Below the pieces are notes generated by a model. The model was given only the letters and a program-made list of their open reading frames with translations, was not told where the DNA came from and ran no database searches. Positions 45,943 through 54,728 of a stretch of DNA of 64,000 bases are shown here, piece by piece. The DNA comes from Gammaproteobacteria bacterium (GTDB lineage: Bacteria > Pseudomonadota > Gammaproteobacteria > Pseudomonadales > Azotimanducaceae), in NCBI GenBank assembly GCA_026706935.1, contig JAPOXV010000026.1, positions 463,721-527,720 of the forward strand. The letters run 5' to 3'. Every line of letters begins with the position of its first letter. Position 1 is the stretch's first letter. Position numbers and translations under genes: made by a program.

Positions 45943-47232
45943 TTATGGTCCGCGAGTTGGGAGTGGATACCGGTGCGTGAGGAGAAAACCTCGTATAGTT
46001 AGCGGCTTTCCATCCGCCATTGCGGGACGGAAGCGTGCTTCTCGCGCTGCTACGCGTGTCCTGAACTCGATGTCGGTGTTGGGTGGCTCAACAACCTGGC
46101 TAATCCGTCCCGTGACCGCGCCACGATAGGTAACCGTGAGCAGTAATTCGACGATCCCAACGTCCGATCCGGCGGCAGTCAAATCATTGAACTCTGGCAA
46201 GCGAATGTAGAGCAATTTCGGTTCACCAAATGTGGATTCGCGAAGCTCTGGAAGTGATTCAAGCTCCCGCCAGATTTCGCGATACATCCTAGTCGCTTTG
46301 GATTCTCTCCCAAATAATTGGTGCCAGTCCGCGAGGTTGAGTTTTGCCATCGCGATCGTCTCCTCATCGCTTGGCGCGTGCTTCTCCACAAAATCGACGA
46401 CGTCGACTAAAGCAAGTCGCCCGAGTGAATAGGAGCTCGGAGGGGACTTACCGGGTGGTGGCGGTTCGTAGCCTGGTACCTGGACTTCAAATCCACGAAA
46501 TCTCGTCTTACCATCCATCGGTGGAAACACCGTATTGCGCATACCCGCGGCGAAGGCGCGTGCAAGCTCGACCTGTCTTACGTCATCGGACGGGATTGCC
46601 CGATTCGCGAGCTGGATCGCTTTGATATATAGGATTTTCGCTGCAGAGAACCTTCGATTGGACTCGTACCAATCGATTAGCTTCAACATACTAGGTAATA
46701 GCTGCGGATTTCTTGAACCGAGTTGATTGAGCATGATGCCGTAGGCACGCTCCTGCGCTTCATTGGCTTTCTGATAGTCACCTGCGACGGACAATGCACC
46801 CGCAATGCGATAGAGTGAGGTTAGTTGGTCAGTTGAGTGTAAACCTTTATTCATTCGCGTGACATTCAGAGCCGAGGCAAATGATTCGGCAGCGTCTTCA
46901 GCATTGCCAAGACCTAATTGCGCATCGCCGAGGACGATATAAGGGTCCGCTAAACGTGCGTCGAAGTTTCCATTAGCTTCACGTATTTCATTGATTTGAT
47001 TGGAAACTTGGTCGATCACTACTTGGTACTCGCCCAATTCAACACGTTCTCGAAGCCCATCTAAAGAGGATTGTTCGTTTAGTGTCGGTACGTCAGTTGG
47101 TGCGACGTCGTTCGAGATAAGCGTCAAAGAGACGACGACGAGCCACAAAAAAGGGCGAATTCGCGAAAAGTCCACGAGAAAATTAGATTGAGCTGTCAAA
47201 ACACTCGATAGCGTCCATTCGCTATAAGACAA
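45943..47232 (-). CDS. TPR protein with a TonB-like C-terminal domain
   Basis: A hydrophobic segment at residues 26-40 (RPFLWLVVVSLTLIS) is a signal peptide or anchor. Residues about 60-330 carry tetratricopeptide-like helix pairs (GDAQLGLGNAEDAAESFASAL; LSVAGDYQKANEAQERAY). Residues 358-425 resemble the TonB C-terminal fold: a G-I-V-E-L-L-L-T-V-T-Y strand, then GAVTGRISQV and AREARFRPAM-DG, the pattern of an energy transducer. A full TonB has a long Pro-rich spacer, which is short here (YEPPPPGKSPPS). It lies 130 bp after the FGE-like gene and 328 bp before the receptor gene. Start TTG 47232 is uncertain. Confidence 0.6.
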   Translation of the reverse strand: MSYSEWTLSSVLTAQSNFLVDFSRIRPFLWLVVVSLTLISNDVAPTDVPTLNEQSSLDGLRERVELGEYQVVIDQVSNQINEIREANGNFDARLADPYIVLGDAQLGLGNAEDAAESFASALNVTRMNKGLHSTDQLTSLYRIAGALSVAGDYQKANEAQERAYGIMLNQLGSRNPQLLPSMLKLIDWYESNRRFSAAKILYIKAIQLANRAIPSDDVRQVELARAFAAGMRNTVFPPMDGKTRFRGFEVQVPGYEPPPPGKSPPSSYSLGRLALVDVVDFVEKHAPSDEETIAMAKLNLADWHQLFGRESKATRMYREIWRELESLPELRESTFGEPKLLYIRLPEFNDLTAAGSDVGIVELLLTVTYRGAVTGRISQVVEPPNTDIEFRTRVAAREARFRPAMADGKPLTIRGFLLTHRYPLPTRGP

Positions 47233-47362
47233 GGTTAGCGAATACCAATGTGCAAGTCTACTTCGTCGTTGTAGGCATTTGCGGATTCGTTATGTCGGCT
47301 AGCTAAGTTTGCGGTATAAGCCGGTCGATCATAGCGCCAAACCGTATACGTACTCGTTGGCA

Positions 47363-48931
47363 TCAGTCGTAAACGACACGAAATCCGATCGAATTCGAGC
47401 GATGCGTGAGTGGTACTGCTCGGCCGAATAGTGACTTAGCCGTATCAGTTCCAGGCAATAGCCAATTGCCACCTTGTACCCACATAGCTAAACGCGAGTC
47501 TTGTGCGCTAAGCGACCTTGTCCACTCAGATAGGTTTCCTCCAAGGTCGACTACTCCTGCGGCAGTCGTGTCGTCTCGCGAGGACCCGCAGGAACGTAAT
47601 CTGGATGATGCATCGTCGCCAGTTTGTGCAGCTTCGCTGTCATATCGCATGCCCCATGGATAAGTGAAACCATCTGAGCCAGCTGCGACTTGTCGCCACT
47701 CCTCAACGGTAGGTAGACGACCGCCAGACCAACGTGCATAGGCATCTGCCGCCCACCAATTCACACCATAGACAGGGAGCGCGTCATCTTCAATTTGTTC
47801 AATCCAGTCGAGTGGTGTGAAGTCAATCTCAGCGGGTTGATTTTCATTGCTGAACATGCCTAGTTTTACAAATGGATCACTAAGGAATTTCGCGTATTCC
47901 GACCTACTAACTTCGCATCGATCAACGGTTAATTCCTCGTGATCGGACGTGTCCGTTTGTATCAGGTCACGAAGTTTGACGCCCCGCACTTGTGGCATGT
48001 TGGCAAGAAACAAAGGTATGCGAGACTCTTCAGGCAGACCGATTTCGTATTCACCCGCGGGTACTTGCGCAACGTCTTGTAAACGTCGACGCCAAGGTAA
48101 AACGAGAGGATGCTTGCCATACACACACCGAAATCCCAAGTGGTGAGATTTCAAGGTCGGTTCTGCCTGTAACCAGGCAGCGTTCAACGCATAGAGCGCT
48201 CGATGTGAGCGACGTGCTGCTGGCGCACCATGAATACTCGGACGGAACTCGAGGCTTTCGGCATACATTGGTCCTTGTCCCCACTCCATGACATTGTTTG
48301 CCAAGTCGTGGATCCCGTTCGATGTTGAAGCAAATTCGTGCGAACCGCAAGCTTGTGAGGAATTGCGTTCGGCACTGTTGAAAGGCCAGGCTTCGGAATT
48401 GAATTCATCCCCCCACGGATACAGATTGGATGAGTCGCTACTCGCCATTGCCTCGAATTCCTCGGCGAATGGCAGACGACCGCCAGCCGCAGTACAGTAA
48501 GCGCTTGCACCTTTGAAATTAATGCCGCTCGCAGGGGAGGTCAAACGACCTGCGATACGATGACCAGAAGAAGTGGATTGCAACCAATCGTTCTCGACTG
48601 TATCGTCGAAACCGGGTTGCCGACTCGACCACTCGACGAACTGCTCCCACTGTAGCTGACTGACTTCGCAGGTGTCTGCGAAGAACGCACTTAGGTCAAT
48701 TGAGCGTCGAGGTTTATTTAGGCGTTGCCTCAACTCCTTACTAAATTGATTACGTTCATACGCCGTTACTGTTGCTAGATCAATTTGTCTAGCGCTCGGT
48801 GAGGTCGCATGTTGCACGCCAAGCTGCACGGTGCGGGTTTCGGCGTCCGTTCGATTGATATTAAGTAATGTCGTCGTCAATCCCACGACGCCAAGCACGA
48901 TCAGAATTCCCAGCGGAACGCGCCAATTCAT
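47363..48931 (-). CDS. membrane-anchored tandem FGE/SUMF1-like protein
   Basis: A transmembrane anchor (residues 6-24, VPLGILIVLGVVGLTTTLL) is followed by two formylglycine-generating-enzyme-like domains, about 84-271 and 287-522. Each has D-x-C-E-V-S, a G-R-L-P-x-x-E-E-[FW] motif, Y-P-W-G and a G-F-R end. The C-terminal region where true FGE has its copper-binding cysteines reads GGNWLLPGTDTAKS with no Cys, so sulfatase-activating activity is unlikely. GldK, a lipoprotein of Bacteroidota, is another catalytically distinct member of this family. It overlaps the preceding gene by 4 bp. It may be a structural or binding part of the operon's complex. Confidence 0.8.
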   Translation of the reverse strand: MNWRVPLGILIVLGVVGLTTTLLNINRTDAETRTVQLGVQHATSPSARQIDLATVTAYERNQFSKELRQRLNKPRRSIDLSAFFADTCEVSQLQWEQFVEWSSRQPGFDDTVENDWLQSTSSGHRIAGRLTSPASGINFKGASAYCTAAGGRLPFAEEFEAMASSDSSNLYPWGDEFNSEAWPFNSAERNSSQACGSHEFASTSNGIHDLANNVMEWGQGPMYAESLEFRPSIHGAPAARRSHRALYALNAAWLQAEPTLKSHHLGFRCVYGKHPLVLPWRRRLQDVAQVPAGEYEIGLPEESRIPLFLANMPQVRGVKLRDLIQTDTSDHEELTVDRCEVSRSEYAKFLSDPFVKLGMFSNENQPAEIDFTPLDWIEQIEDDALPVYGVNWWAADAYARWSGGRLPTVEEWRQVAAGSDGFTYPWGMRYDSEAAQTGDDASSRLRSCGSSRDDTTAAGVVDLGGNLSEWTRSLSAQDSRLAMWVQGGNWLLPGTDTAKSLFGRAVPLTHRSNSIGFRVVYD

Positions 48932-50616
48932 CGTCTAAATCGTGTCCCCGGTTGCCAGAAAAACAACAATGCGATGAGAGACAGTCCGGCGAAAACGTAG
49001 AGCATCGTCATCCAAGTTTGGATGCTGAAGGGACTGCGGTCCCATTGCGGGAGGATTCGCATCGTATCGACAAAACCCTGATTGGAATCGGCGATGATCT
49101 CGACGTGTCCATCTTCGTCGTACGTACCGAAAACGAAGCCGACTACGAAGTCATCGAGTTGCGGCGATAGATACGCAATAGAACGCCACTTTGGCGTATG
49201 CGGTTCAGTTTGATTAGGTGACATCAGCAGCACCGCATTTCGATTTAGGCCGACTTGCATTCCCCGCCAGATGTCTGGATACGCCTGCAGATGGAATCGA
49301 GGTTTCGCCAATTCAGGGATCGTCGCGAGCAGTGTCGCATTATTCGACTGGATTTCAGCTTCGATCAATGGTCGATTCACTGTTAGCCGAATTAGAGCTT
49401 CTGGGTGGGCTGATGGGGGCATTGGCATTGTGAGTAATGGTTCAGGACTGCCTTGCACTAAGCCTTGACTATGGAGTAATTCGAGCGACAACACGAGATC
49501 TTCGATCGCTTCTCTTTGTGGTTCTGCAAGTTCGGGTGGCTGGGATAGGAAATGCTGCAAAATTGGGATAAATTGCTGCAGCAGTTCGGTCGGCGGGTTG
49601 TCAGCATCATAGAAACGCTGTACTTCGTCTAAGAACGCCATGAAAGCAATCAAAAAGCCCTCAAGGTCGTTCTCGATCGATCCGAGACTAAGTGATCCCA
49701 AATCCATTAGTTCTGCTGTTGGGTCTGCTAACCTGATCGAGAATCCCGGCACGTTTCCAGGTACACCGCCGGTACCCTGGCCCGTTTGTCGATTCCGTGA
49801 CGCGCGTACGTCCGGGAAGCTCTCACCGTCTACATTTCCGCCTCCACCCGGTCCAAGTTGCGTGCCTTGCGGTAACGATTCGGTATTAGCGGTGCCTGGC
49901 GCTCCGTCTTCGTTCCATTCGGATTCGGACGGCGGCCATTCGCCGTCACCTTGATTTTCGCTATCGTTGTTCCCGTTGGTGAGTGATTCATAAACCTCAG
50001 CGACCGTCGATGTCTGACCATTCGCCCCTTGCCGCATGCAGTCCTTTGCACTCATACCAGGTGGACACGATGCCAATGATGCGTCCGGTGCTGCGCCCAT
50101 CCCACCGATGAAGTGCCAATGAGTGATCACGATAGCGTGATCCTTGAGGATAGACATCAGTAGATAGAAAATGCCGATATCGTAAAAATCGCCTCGAACC
50201 TTCGTTCTCTGGAAAGCGTCGAACTCACTGAGGAAGGCGTCGAGGCTATTGGGTTCTTGAAGGAGTTCCGATCGGTGCCAGATGCGCCCGGAGTAAGGAT
50301 CGCGTACGACATTTTTGTGAATCTCTAAGACTGGCATGAGTGCTGGGTCCCAAACCTGATCGAGGGGATCGTTTTCGTAATCGTGAAGCTGCGCCGGTGG
50401 TCCGGCTGCGAGTCTATTCAATACCAGGGATGTACTGAATTCCCGAGTCATCACGGCCGCAACTTCCTGAATCCTCTCGCTGTATTCCTTCTCTTGCTCG
50501 AATCGACTCGCGATGCTGAGCACGATCACGATGATCAGTACGGCGACGCCATTTGCGAGGATGTCGACGAGTGCGACACCAGCGAAGTTTGGAATCCGTC
50601 GAGCTGCAGATATCAC
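48928..50616 (-). CDS. ExbD/MotB-like single-span protein with large periplasmic domain
   Basis: Residues 14-34 form a transmembrane helix containing V-D-I-L-A-N with Asp18, matching the proton-carrying Asp position of ExbD and MotB-like proteins. The rest is a 500-residue, probably periplasmic, domain with a low-complexity Gly/Asn/Ser/Gln-rich insert at about 200-290 and a second hydrophobic helix near 536-554 (MTMLYVFAGLSLIALLFFW), so both ends could be membrane anchored. It overlaps its neighbours by 4 bp on each side. I know no named family for the large domain. It is likely the energised moving partner of the ExbB-like channel. Confidence 0.6.
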   Translation of the reverse strand: MISAARRIPNFAGVALVDILANGVAVLIIVIVLSIASRFEQEKEYSERIQEVAAVMTREFSTSLVLNRLAAGPPAQLHDYENDPLDQVWDPALMPVLEIHKNVVRDPYSGRIWHRSELLQEPNSLDAFLSEFDAFQRTKVRGDFYDIGIFYLLMSILKDHAIVITHWHFIGGMGAAPDASLASCPPGMSAKDCMRQGANGQTSTVAEVYESLTNGNNDSENQGDGEWPPSESEWNEDGAPGTANTESLPQGTQLGPGGGGNVDGESFPDVRASRNRQTGQGTGGVPGNVPGFSIRLADPTAELMDLGSLSLGSIENDLEGFLIAFMAFLDEVQRFYDADNPPTELLQQFIPILQHFLSQPPELAEPQREAIEDLVLSLELLHSQGLVQGSPEPLLTMPMPPSAHPEALIRLTVNRPLIEAEIQSNNATLLATIPELAKPRFHLQAYPDIWRGMQVGLNRNAVLLMSPNQTEPHTPKWRSIAYLSPQLDDFVVGFVFGTYDEDGHVEIIADSNQGFVDTMRILPQWDRSPFSIQTWMTMLYVFAGLSLIALLFFWQPGTRFRR

Positions 50617-51131
50617 GGTGACGTGGTCTCGGTATAGTCGCGAATATATGACGGTATGTCATCGAGCATTACGGACTTCAAAAATTCATTGTCCGCAATG
50701 ACCCAACCGATCCTGATCTCACGATCTGGCCAGATTCTTGCGAGACAATTGCGCGCTTCCGCCATAATCGGAATGCTTCCTTCGAGCACGAAAAACAATA
50801 GTTGCTGGTCGTTATCTTCGTAGACTCGTTCGGCATAGTTACGGTAAGCACCACCGAACGTACATATTTCCTCCCGCGGAACCCCCTCACCTGTTTCGAC
50901 GATTCGGAGGGTGCTCGGGAAAACAATGACGACGTACCCGAACCCACCGGTCTCGCTCTGAATGCGGTAAAGCCCGTCCTCCGCGGTGTCTTGGAGGCGT
51001 TCACGAACCGCGGATTCCGAGAATATATTGACGATCAGTAGGAACACCAACATGAGCGCAAACATGCCGCCAAAAACGGCCATCATCGGCGCGTTACTGT
51101 CGTCGTCTGACTGACGTTCCTTAGAAGGCAC
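50613..51131 (-). CDS. small single-span ExbD-like partner protein
   Basis: The protein has a short cytoplasmic N-terminus, one transmembrane helix (residues 15-37, APMMAVFGGMFALMLVFLLIVNI) and a 130-residue domain, the topology of ExbD/TolR. Unlike canonical ExbD the helix contains no Asp; the nearest are D9-D11 just outside. The outer domain (GYVVIVFPSTLRIVETG, then IPIMAEARNCLARIWPDREI) is not a standard ExbD domain. It overlaps the ExbB-like gene by 11 bp and the next gene by 4 bp, so it is translated with them. Probably a non-proton-carrying companion subunit. Confidence 0.6.
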   Translation of the reverse strand: MPSKERQSDDDSNAPMMAVFGGMFALMLVFLLIVNIFSESAVRERLQDTAEDGLYRIQSETGGFGYVVIVFPSTLRIVETGEGVPREEICTFGGAYRNYAERVYEDNDQQLLFFVLEGSIPIMAEARNCLARIWPDREIRIGWVIADNEFLKSVMLDDIPSYIRDYTETTSP

Positions 51132-52158
51132 GAACGCTTTCGCGCAGCTGCCGCTCTAGCGTATTGAGAGCGCGCTCTTCGCTACGCTGTACAAGAGTGA
51201 GAGATAGCATCAACAACACACTAAGTGAGAGCGCGATCAGAGTCGTATCGAATGCAATTCCAAGCGGCGCAATCGCTGCGCCGAGTTCCGTCGATAACCC
51301 ACTTAGTCCCGATTCAGAAGCGATTAACTTCCGTATGCCATCGGCCGCGAGGGAGATTCCAAGCACGGTACCTATGAAACCAAGCACAGGAACGACCCAA
51401 CCAATGTATCGTGGCACGGTGAATGACTCTTCATGTCGGCGCCATAGAAACTCTAGTCGATCGTCCAGTCTGACGGAATCGTCAGATAGAGAACGGATGC
51501 GATCGATATGTGTGAGGATGTTTGAATCGCTGCCGATCTGCCATCGTTGGAGACTGGCACGAAGATAGAGTGTGTTCCACCATTTTCCGACGAGGATGAG
51601 CATCCCCCAGTAAAAGAACAGCACCGTTGTTGGCGGAATCATGCCTCTTTCAAGGAAGCGTCGCGTAATCGCTTGGGAAGTGGTCCACGTTTCGCCCAGC
51701 CACTCAAGCGCGAGTAGCGTCGTTGCGCTCAGCACGAGTGCGGTCAAGAGCGAAAGTAGGAGACCGGGACCGCTTAAAAAGTTCGCGAGCCAGTCGAGTG
51801 CGTCTGCTTGATTCGCGCTTGCAGCACGAAGCCAAAGTCCAACGCCATATAGCCCTATTGCGGACACGAAGAGTGGAATCAAATTACTCGTCCACTGTAG
51901 GCTGCTGCCATTGTCGATGACCGCGAATGCCGGTAACGCCGCGGTAAAACTAACCACCAGCAAACTCACCACGCTGATCGCGTTTAGCGTCATGAAGAGA
52001 GCTTGCGATGAGCGCAACGCGAAATGTGCGATGGCTATCACGCCAATAGCCGCGAGCACGACGGGTGCGGCAATCCAAGCAGGAAATTCAAACACTTGCG
52101 CGACATTGAACGCGACCAACGCGACTAGCAAGATGTAAACGACGATCGCGACGCGCAC
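51121..52158 (-). CDS. MotA/TolQ/ExbB-like proton channel protein with extra membrane helices
   Basis: The last 100 residues carry the MotA/TolQ/ExbB channel pattern: W-V-V-P-V-L-G-F-I-G-T-V-L-G (254-267) and E-L-G-A-A-I-A-P-L-G-I-A-F-D-T-T (291-306). Upstream there are about six more hydrophobic helices (near 3-21, 27-47, 57-80, 92-110, 131-152, 176-194), against three in ExbB or TolQ. A soluble stretch at 200-250 likely faces the cytoplasm. It heads a four-gene overlapping unit. No peptidoglycan-binding (OmpA-like) partner is present, so it is neither a flagellar stator nor a Zorya pair. Confidence 0.75.
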   Translation of the reverse strand: MRVAIVVYILLVALVAFNVAQVFEFPAWIAAPVVLAAIGVIAIAHFALRSSQALFMTLNAISVVSLLVVSFTAALPAFAVIDNGSSLQWTSNLIPLFVSAIGLYGVGLWLRAASANQADALDWLANFLSGPGLLLSLLTALVLSATTLLALEWLGETWTTSQAITRRFLERGMIPPTTVLFFYWGMLILVGKWWNTLYLRASLQRWQIGSDSNILTHIDRIRSLSDDSVRLDDRLEFLWRRHEESFTVPRYIGWVVPVLGFIGTVLGISLAADGIRKLIASESGLSGLSTELGAAIAPLGIAFDTTLIALSLSVLLMLSLTLVQRSEERALNTLERQLRESVRAF

Positions 52159-52269
52159 GTTGATCCTTGGGAAAGAAGAAGGCGGATTTTAGAAGTCGCT
52201 TTGAGCAGCGGCTATGGATTGTTCAGATTAGAGTAGTTCGTTTTCCATTAGTTCAGTATGAAATAAGTG

Positions 52270-52644
52270 CTATCGATGCGGACGCTTCAGACGATGACAG
52301 CACGTTACGACGCACTTCGCCGTGGGATTTACTATGAGGTAGTAGTTGAGTCGATCACAAACACGAGCATACTGGTCACCAAGTGCCCGTTGTAACTCGT
52401 GCCGACTCGCTTGGTCTAGCGCGAATGATCGTTCGGCGGCACCTGCAGGTGACGAGTTTCCGAACAATAGCATGAGGACGATCTGAAGCTCGGAAATACC
52501 TCGCTGTCGTACGCGCATCTCAGTGTGCTGACTCAGACTGACGCGGTCGAATTGCGCGAGTCGTTGACGTGCGCGGCGCGATAGGTGTATCTCGTCGGGA
52601 AATTCCTCTTGCAGCAGAATAGAAGGTGTTATCGCAGCTGGCAA
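52270..52644 (-). CDS. hypothetical protein, possible DUF4258-like fold
   Basis: The 124-residue protein is basic and not confidently assigned. The stretch SQHTEMRVRQRGISELQIVLMLLFG followed by a long charged helix and then KCVVTCCHR resembles the H-x-x-x-R-x-x-x-R-G-I-S pattern of DUF4258-type proteins, but the match is weak. It lies 111 bp upstream of the ExbB-like gene on the same strand and 164 bp from the divergent kinase gene, so it could belong to the system. No signal peptide is seen. Confidence 0.4.
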   Translation of the reverse strand: MPAAITPSILLQEEFPDEIHLSRRARQRLAQFDRVSLSQHTEMRVRQRGISELQIVLMLLFGNSSPAGAAERSFALDQASRHELQRALGDQYARVCDRLNYYLIVNPTAKCVVTCCHRLKRPHR

Positions 52645-52808
52645 TCCGCGTTCCGTTAAGAAAACAAAAAACCAAGTTTAGGAACGCTCCCCGTGAAGAA
52701 CCGATGGAAAGAGATGGAAGATAATGGAGGTTCATTTAATATGAATCACGTCATTTTTCGCGTCCGTCAGACGTAGTATTCAGCGGCGAATTTTTGGAAC
52801 AACCGTAA

Positions 52809-53804
52809 ATGTCTCGGTATCCGACTCGTGAAACCGCGTACCCGCGCGTATCTATAGAAGACACAGATCACTCCTTGTCGCAGCATCCAGATTCAAGGAT
52901 GCGGTACGCATATTTCAAAACGATCGCAAAAGGCGGAACGTGCATCATCAGTTCGTGCAAAGACCTGCATCTCATGCGCACGATCTGCTACAAGGAGTTA
53001 CGGTCGGAACTTGCAGCGGATCCGATTCAACAGCAACGCTTCATTCGGGAAGCACGGGTTACCGCGATGTTGCAGCACCCGAACACGATACCTACCTATG
53101 AATTAGGTCGAAACGTTGATGGCCATCCCTACTTCACCATGAAGTTGGTCTATGGCGCGACCTTACGCGAAATACTGGATTCGTGTGCAGAAGCAGGATC
53201 GCATAACGTCGGCGGTCATTCGCTGATGAAACTCATCAACGTGTTATCTCAGGTCGGACACGCACTGCACTACGCGCATCAACACGGTGTCGTCCATCGC
53301 GACGTCAAGCCAGAAAACATTTTGATCGGCGCATTTGACGAAGTGCTTTTGCTCGATTGGGGTTTAGCGAAAGTATGGGGCAAAGGTGAGGAGCCCAAGT
53401 TAGAGATGCACAAGCCGCGAATCGTCGTGCCAAAGGATGAGGACGTCACGCTTACGGCACAGTCGCCGCTAGACGCGACCCCGGCTTACATGTCCCCGGA
53501 ACAATTGGTCAATCACAACGACGTGGACCATCGTTCTGATATCTATAGCCTTGGGACAATCTTGTATGAGTTACTTACACTTCGACGGATGGTACAAGGC
53601 GACACCGTGAGTCGTGTGTTGGATTTTGTGAAACGCGGTCGTATACCAGCACCGGCCGCTCGTATGGGTGGCGTACCGGTTTCATCGCATCTGTCAGAAA
53701 TTTGCATGAGTTGTGTTGCACATGAACCAGGTTTGCGTTATCAAACGATGGACCATGTAATCGACCATCTCGAGGAGTGGATGATTGACCCGAGTTACGA
53801 CTAG
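52809..53804 (+). CDS. serine/threonine protein kinase
   Basis: A Hanks-type kinase with Lys62 (I-C-Y-K-E-L) in the ATP site, catalytic Asp165 in V-H-R-D-V-K-P-E-N, and Asp183 in L-D-W-G, which replaces D-F-G as in many bacterial kinases. The activation segment ends with ATPAYMSPEQL and the next helix has HRSDIYSLGTILYELLT. The glycine-rich loop is short and irregular (AKGGTCIISS). There is no transmembrane or sensor domain, so it is cytoplasmic. It is divergent from the hypothetical and ExbB-like genes. Chlamydial Pkn1 joins a kinase to an FGE domain, so kinase plus FGE proximity is meaningful but not proof. Confidence 0.93.
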   Translation: MSRYPTRETAYPRVSIEDTDHSLSQHPDSRMRYAYFKTIAKGGTCIISSCKDLHLMRTICYKELRSELAADPIQQQRFIREARVTAMLQHPNTIPTYELGRNVDGHPYFTMKLVYGATLREILDSCAEAGSHNVGGHSLMKLINVLSQVGHALHYAHQHGVVHRDVKPENILIGAFDEVLLLDWGLAKVWGKGEEPKLEMHKPRIVVPKDEDVTLTAQSPLDATPAYMSPEQLVNHNDVDHRSDIYSLGTILYELLTLRRMVQGDTVSRVLDFVKRGRIPAPAARMGGVPVSSHLSEICMSCVAHEPGLRYQTMDHVIDHLEEWMIDPSYD

Positions 53805-53906
53805 ATCAGATCAGCACAATGTCAAGGTTTCATGCAATACGATTCGCAACACTTGATTCGTACTTCTGACGCGTCTACTTCACGATCAACGATTTAGCAG
53901 TTTTCT

Positions 53907-54728
53907 ATGACTCACGCCGTCAGCAATTTGAATGTTCTTTGTCAGAATGACGTTGACTTCTATCAAAAGCATGGTTTCCTGCATATTCCGGCCGTTTTCA
54001 ATGTTGAGGAGGTCGATACGATGGCAGAGGAACTCGATTGGCAGATCTCAACATGGGCAAATGCGAGCCCAGGTTGGAGCGGAGGCTGGCGACAGGTCTA
54101 TATGAACGAAGAAATCGAGAAGCAGTCAAAGCTCGTCGCGTTACATGACCTTCATAGGTATTCAAGAGCGTGGTGTGATGCTGTAACACATCCGAAACTC
54201 GCTGGTGCTATCGCAGACCTGATCGGCCCAAATGTCGAGTTACACCACACGACATTGCATGCTAAGCCGTCGGAGACTGGACATCCATTCCCGATGCACC
54301 AGGATTGGGCGTTTTACAAACATCGCGACGACAGATTCGTTGATTGTCTAATCCATTTGGACGACACCGACGATTCCAATGGCTGCATCCGTTTCTTAGA
54401 TGGTTCTTATAAAGAGGGTCCGCGAGAACACATCGTCGAGTTTCCTGATGGTCGGCCATGCACGCCCCATCTCCCAACAGCCGACTGGAGTCTTGAGGAC
54501 ACGGTGCCGGTACCGGCTCAAAAAGGTGACGTCGTGGCATTCAGCATCCACATGATTCATGGTTCACGGATTAACACCACTGGAACAATACGTCGTTTAG
54601 TCCGTGTTGGGTTCCGCAATCCAGAAAATGAGCAGTTCGCGGGACAATCACATGGGAGACCTGGGCTAATTGTTTGGGGAAGGCGACCGCGCGACGATGG
54701 TCAAACACCCTTTGCGACGAATATCTGA
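53907..54728 (+). CDS. phytanoyl-CoA dioxygenase family Fe(II)/2-oxoglutarate enzyme
   Basis: The double-stranded beta-helix iron site is visible: H131 and D133 in PMHQDWAFY and the distal H218 in SIHMIHGS, with Arg in the following strand (TIRRLVRVGF) likely binding 2-oxoglutarate. Such enzymes hydroxylate lipids or small natural products. At 273 residues it is a typical size. Its stop overlaps the next gene's ATG (TGATG), so the two are translationally coupled. The substrate is unknown. Confidence 0.88.
   Translation: MTHAVSNLNVLCQNDVDFYQKHGFLHIPAVFNVEEVDTMAEELDWQISTWANASPGWSGGWRQVYMNEEIEKQSKLVALHDLHRYSRAWCDAVTHPKLAGAIADLIGPNVELHHTTLHAKPSETGHPFPMHQDWAFYKHRDDRFVDCLIHLDDTDDSNGCIRFLDGSYKEGPREHIVEFPDGRPCTPHLPTADWSLEDTVPVPAQKGDVVAFSIHMIHGSRINTTGTIRRLVRVGFRNPENEQFAGQSHGRPGLIVWGRRPRDDGQTPFATNI

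Noticed and set aside
47363-48931. Sulfatase-activating formylglycine-generating enzyme
   Set aside because: No Cys at the active-site position near the C-terminus and no sulfatase gene in the window.
48928-52158. Zorya-type defence module (ZorA/ZorB)
   Set aside because: There is an ExbB/MotA-like protein, but neither partner has an OmpA-like peptidoglycan-binding domain, and no ZorC, ZorD or ZorE-like helicase or nuclease is nearby.
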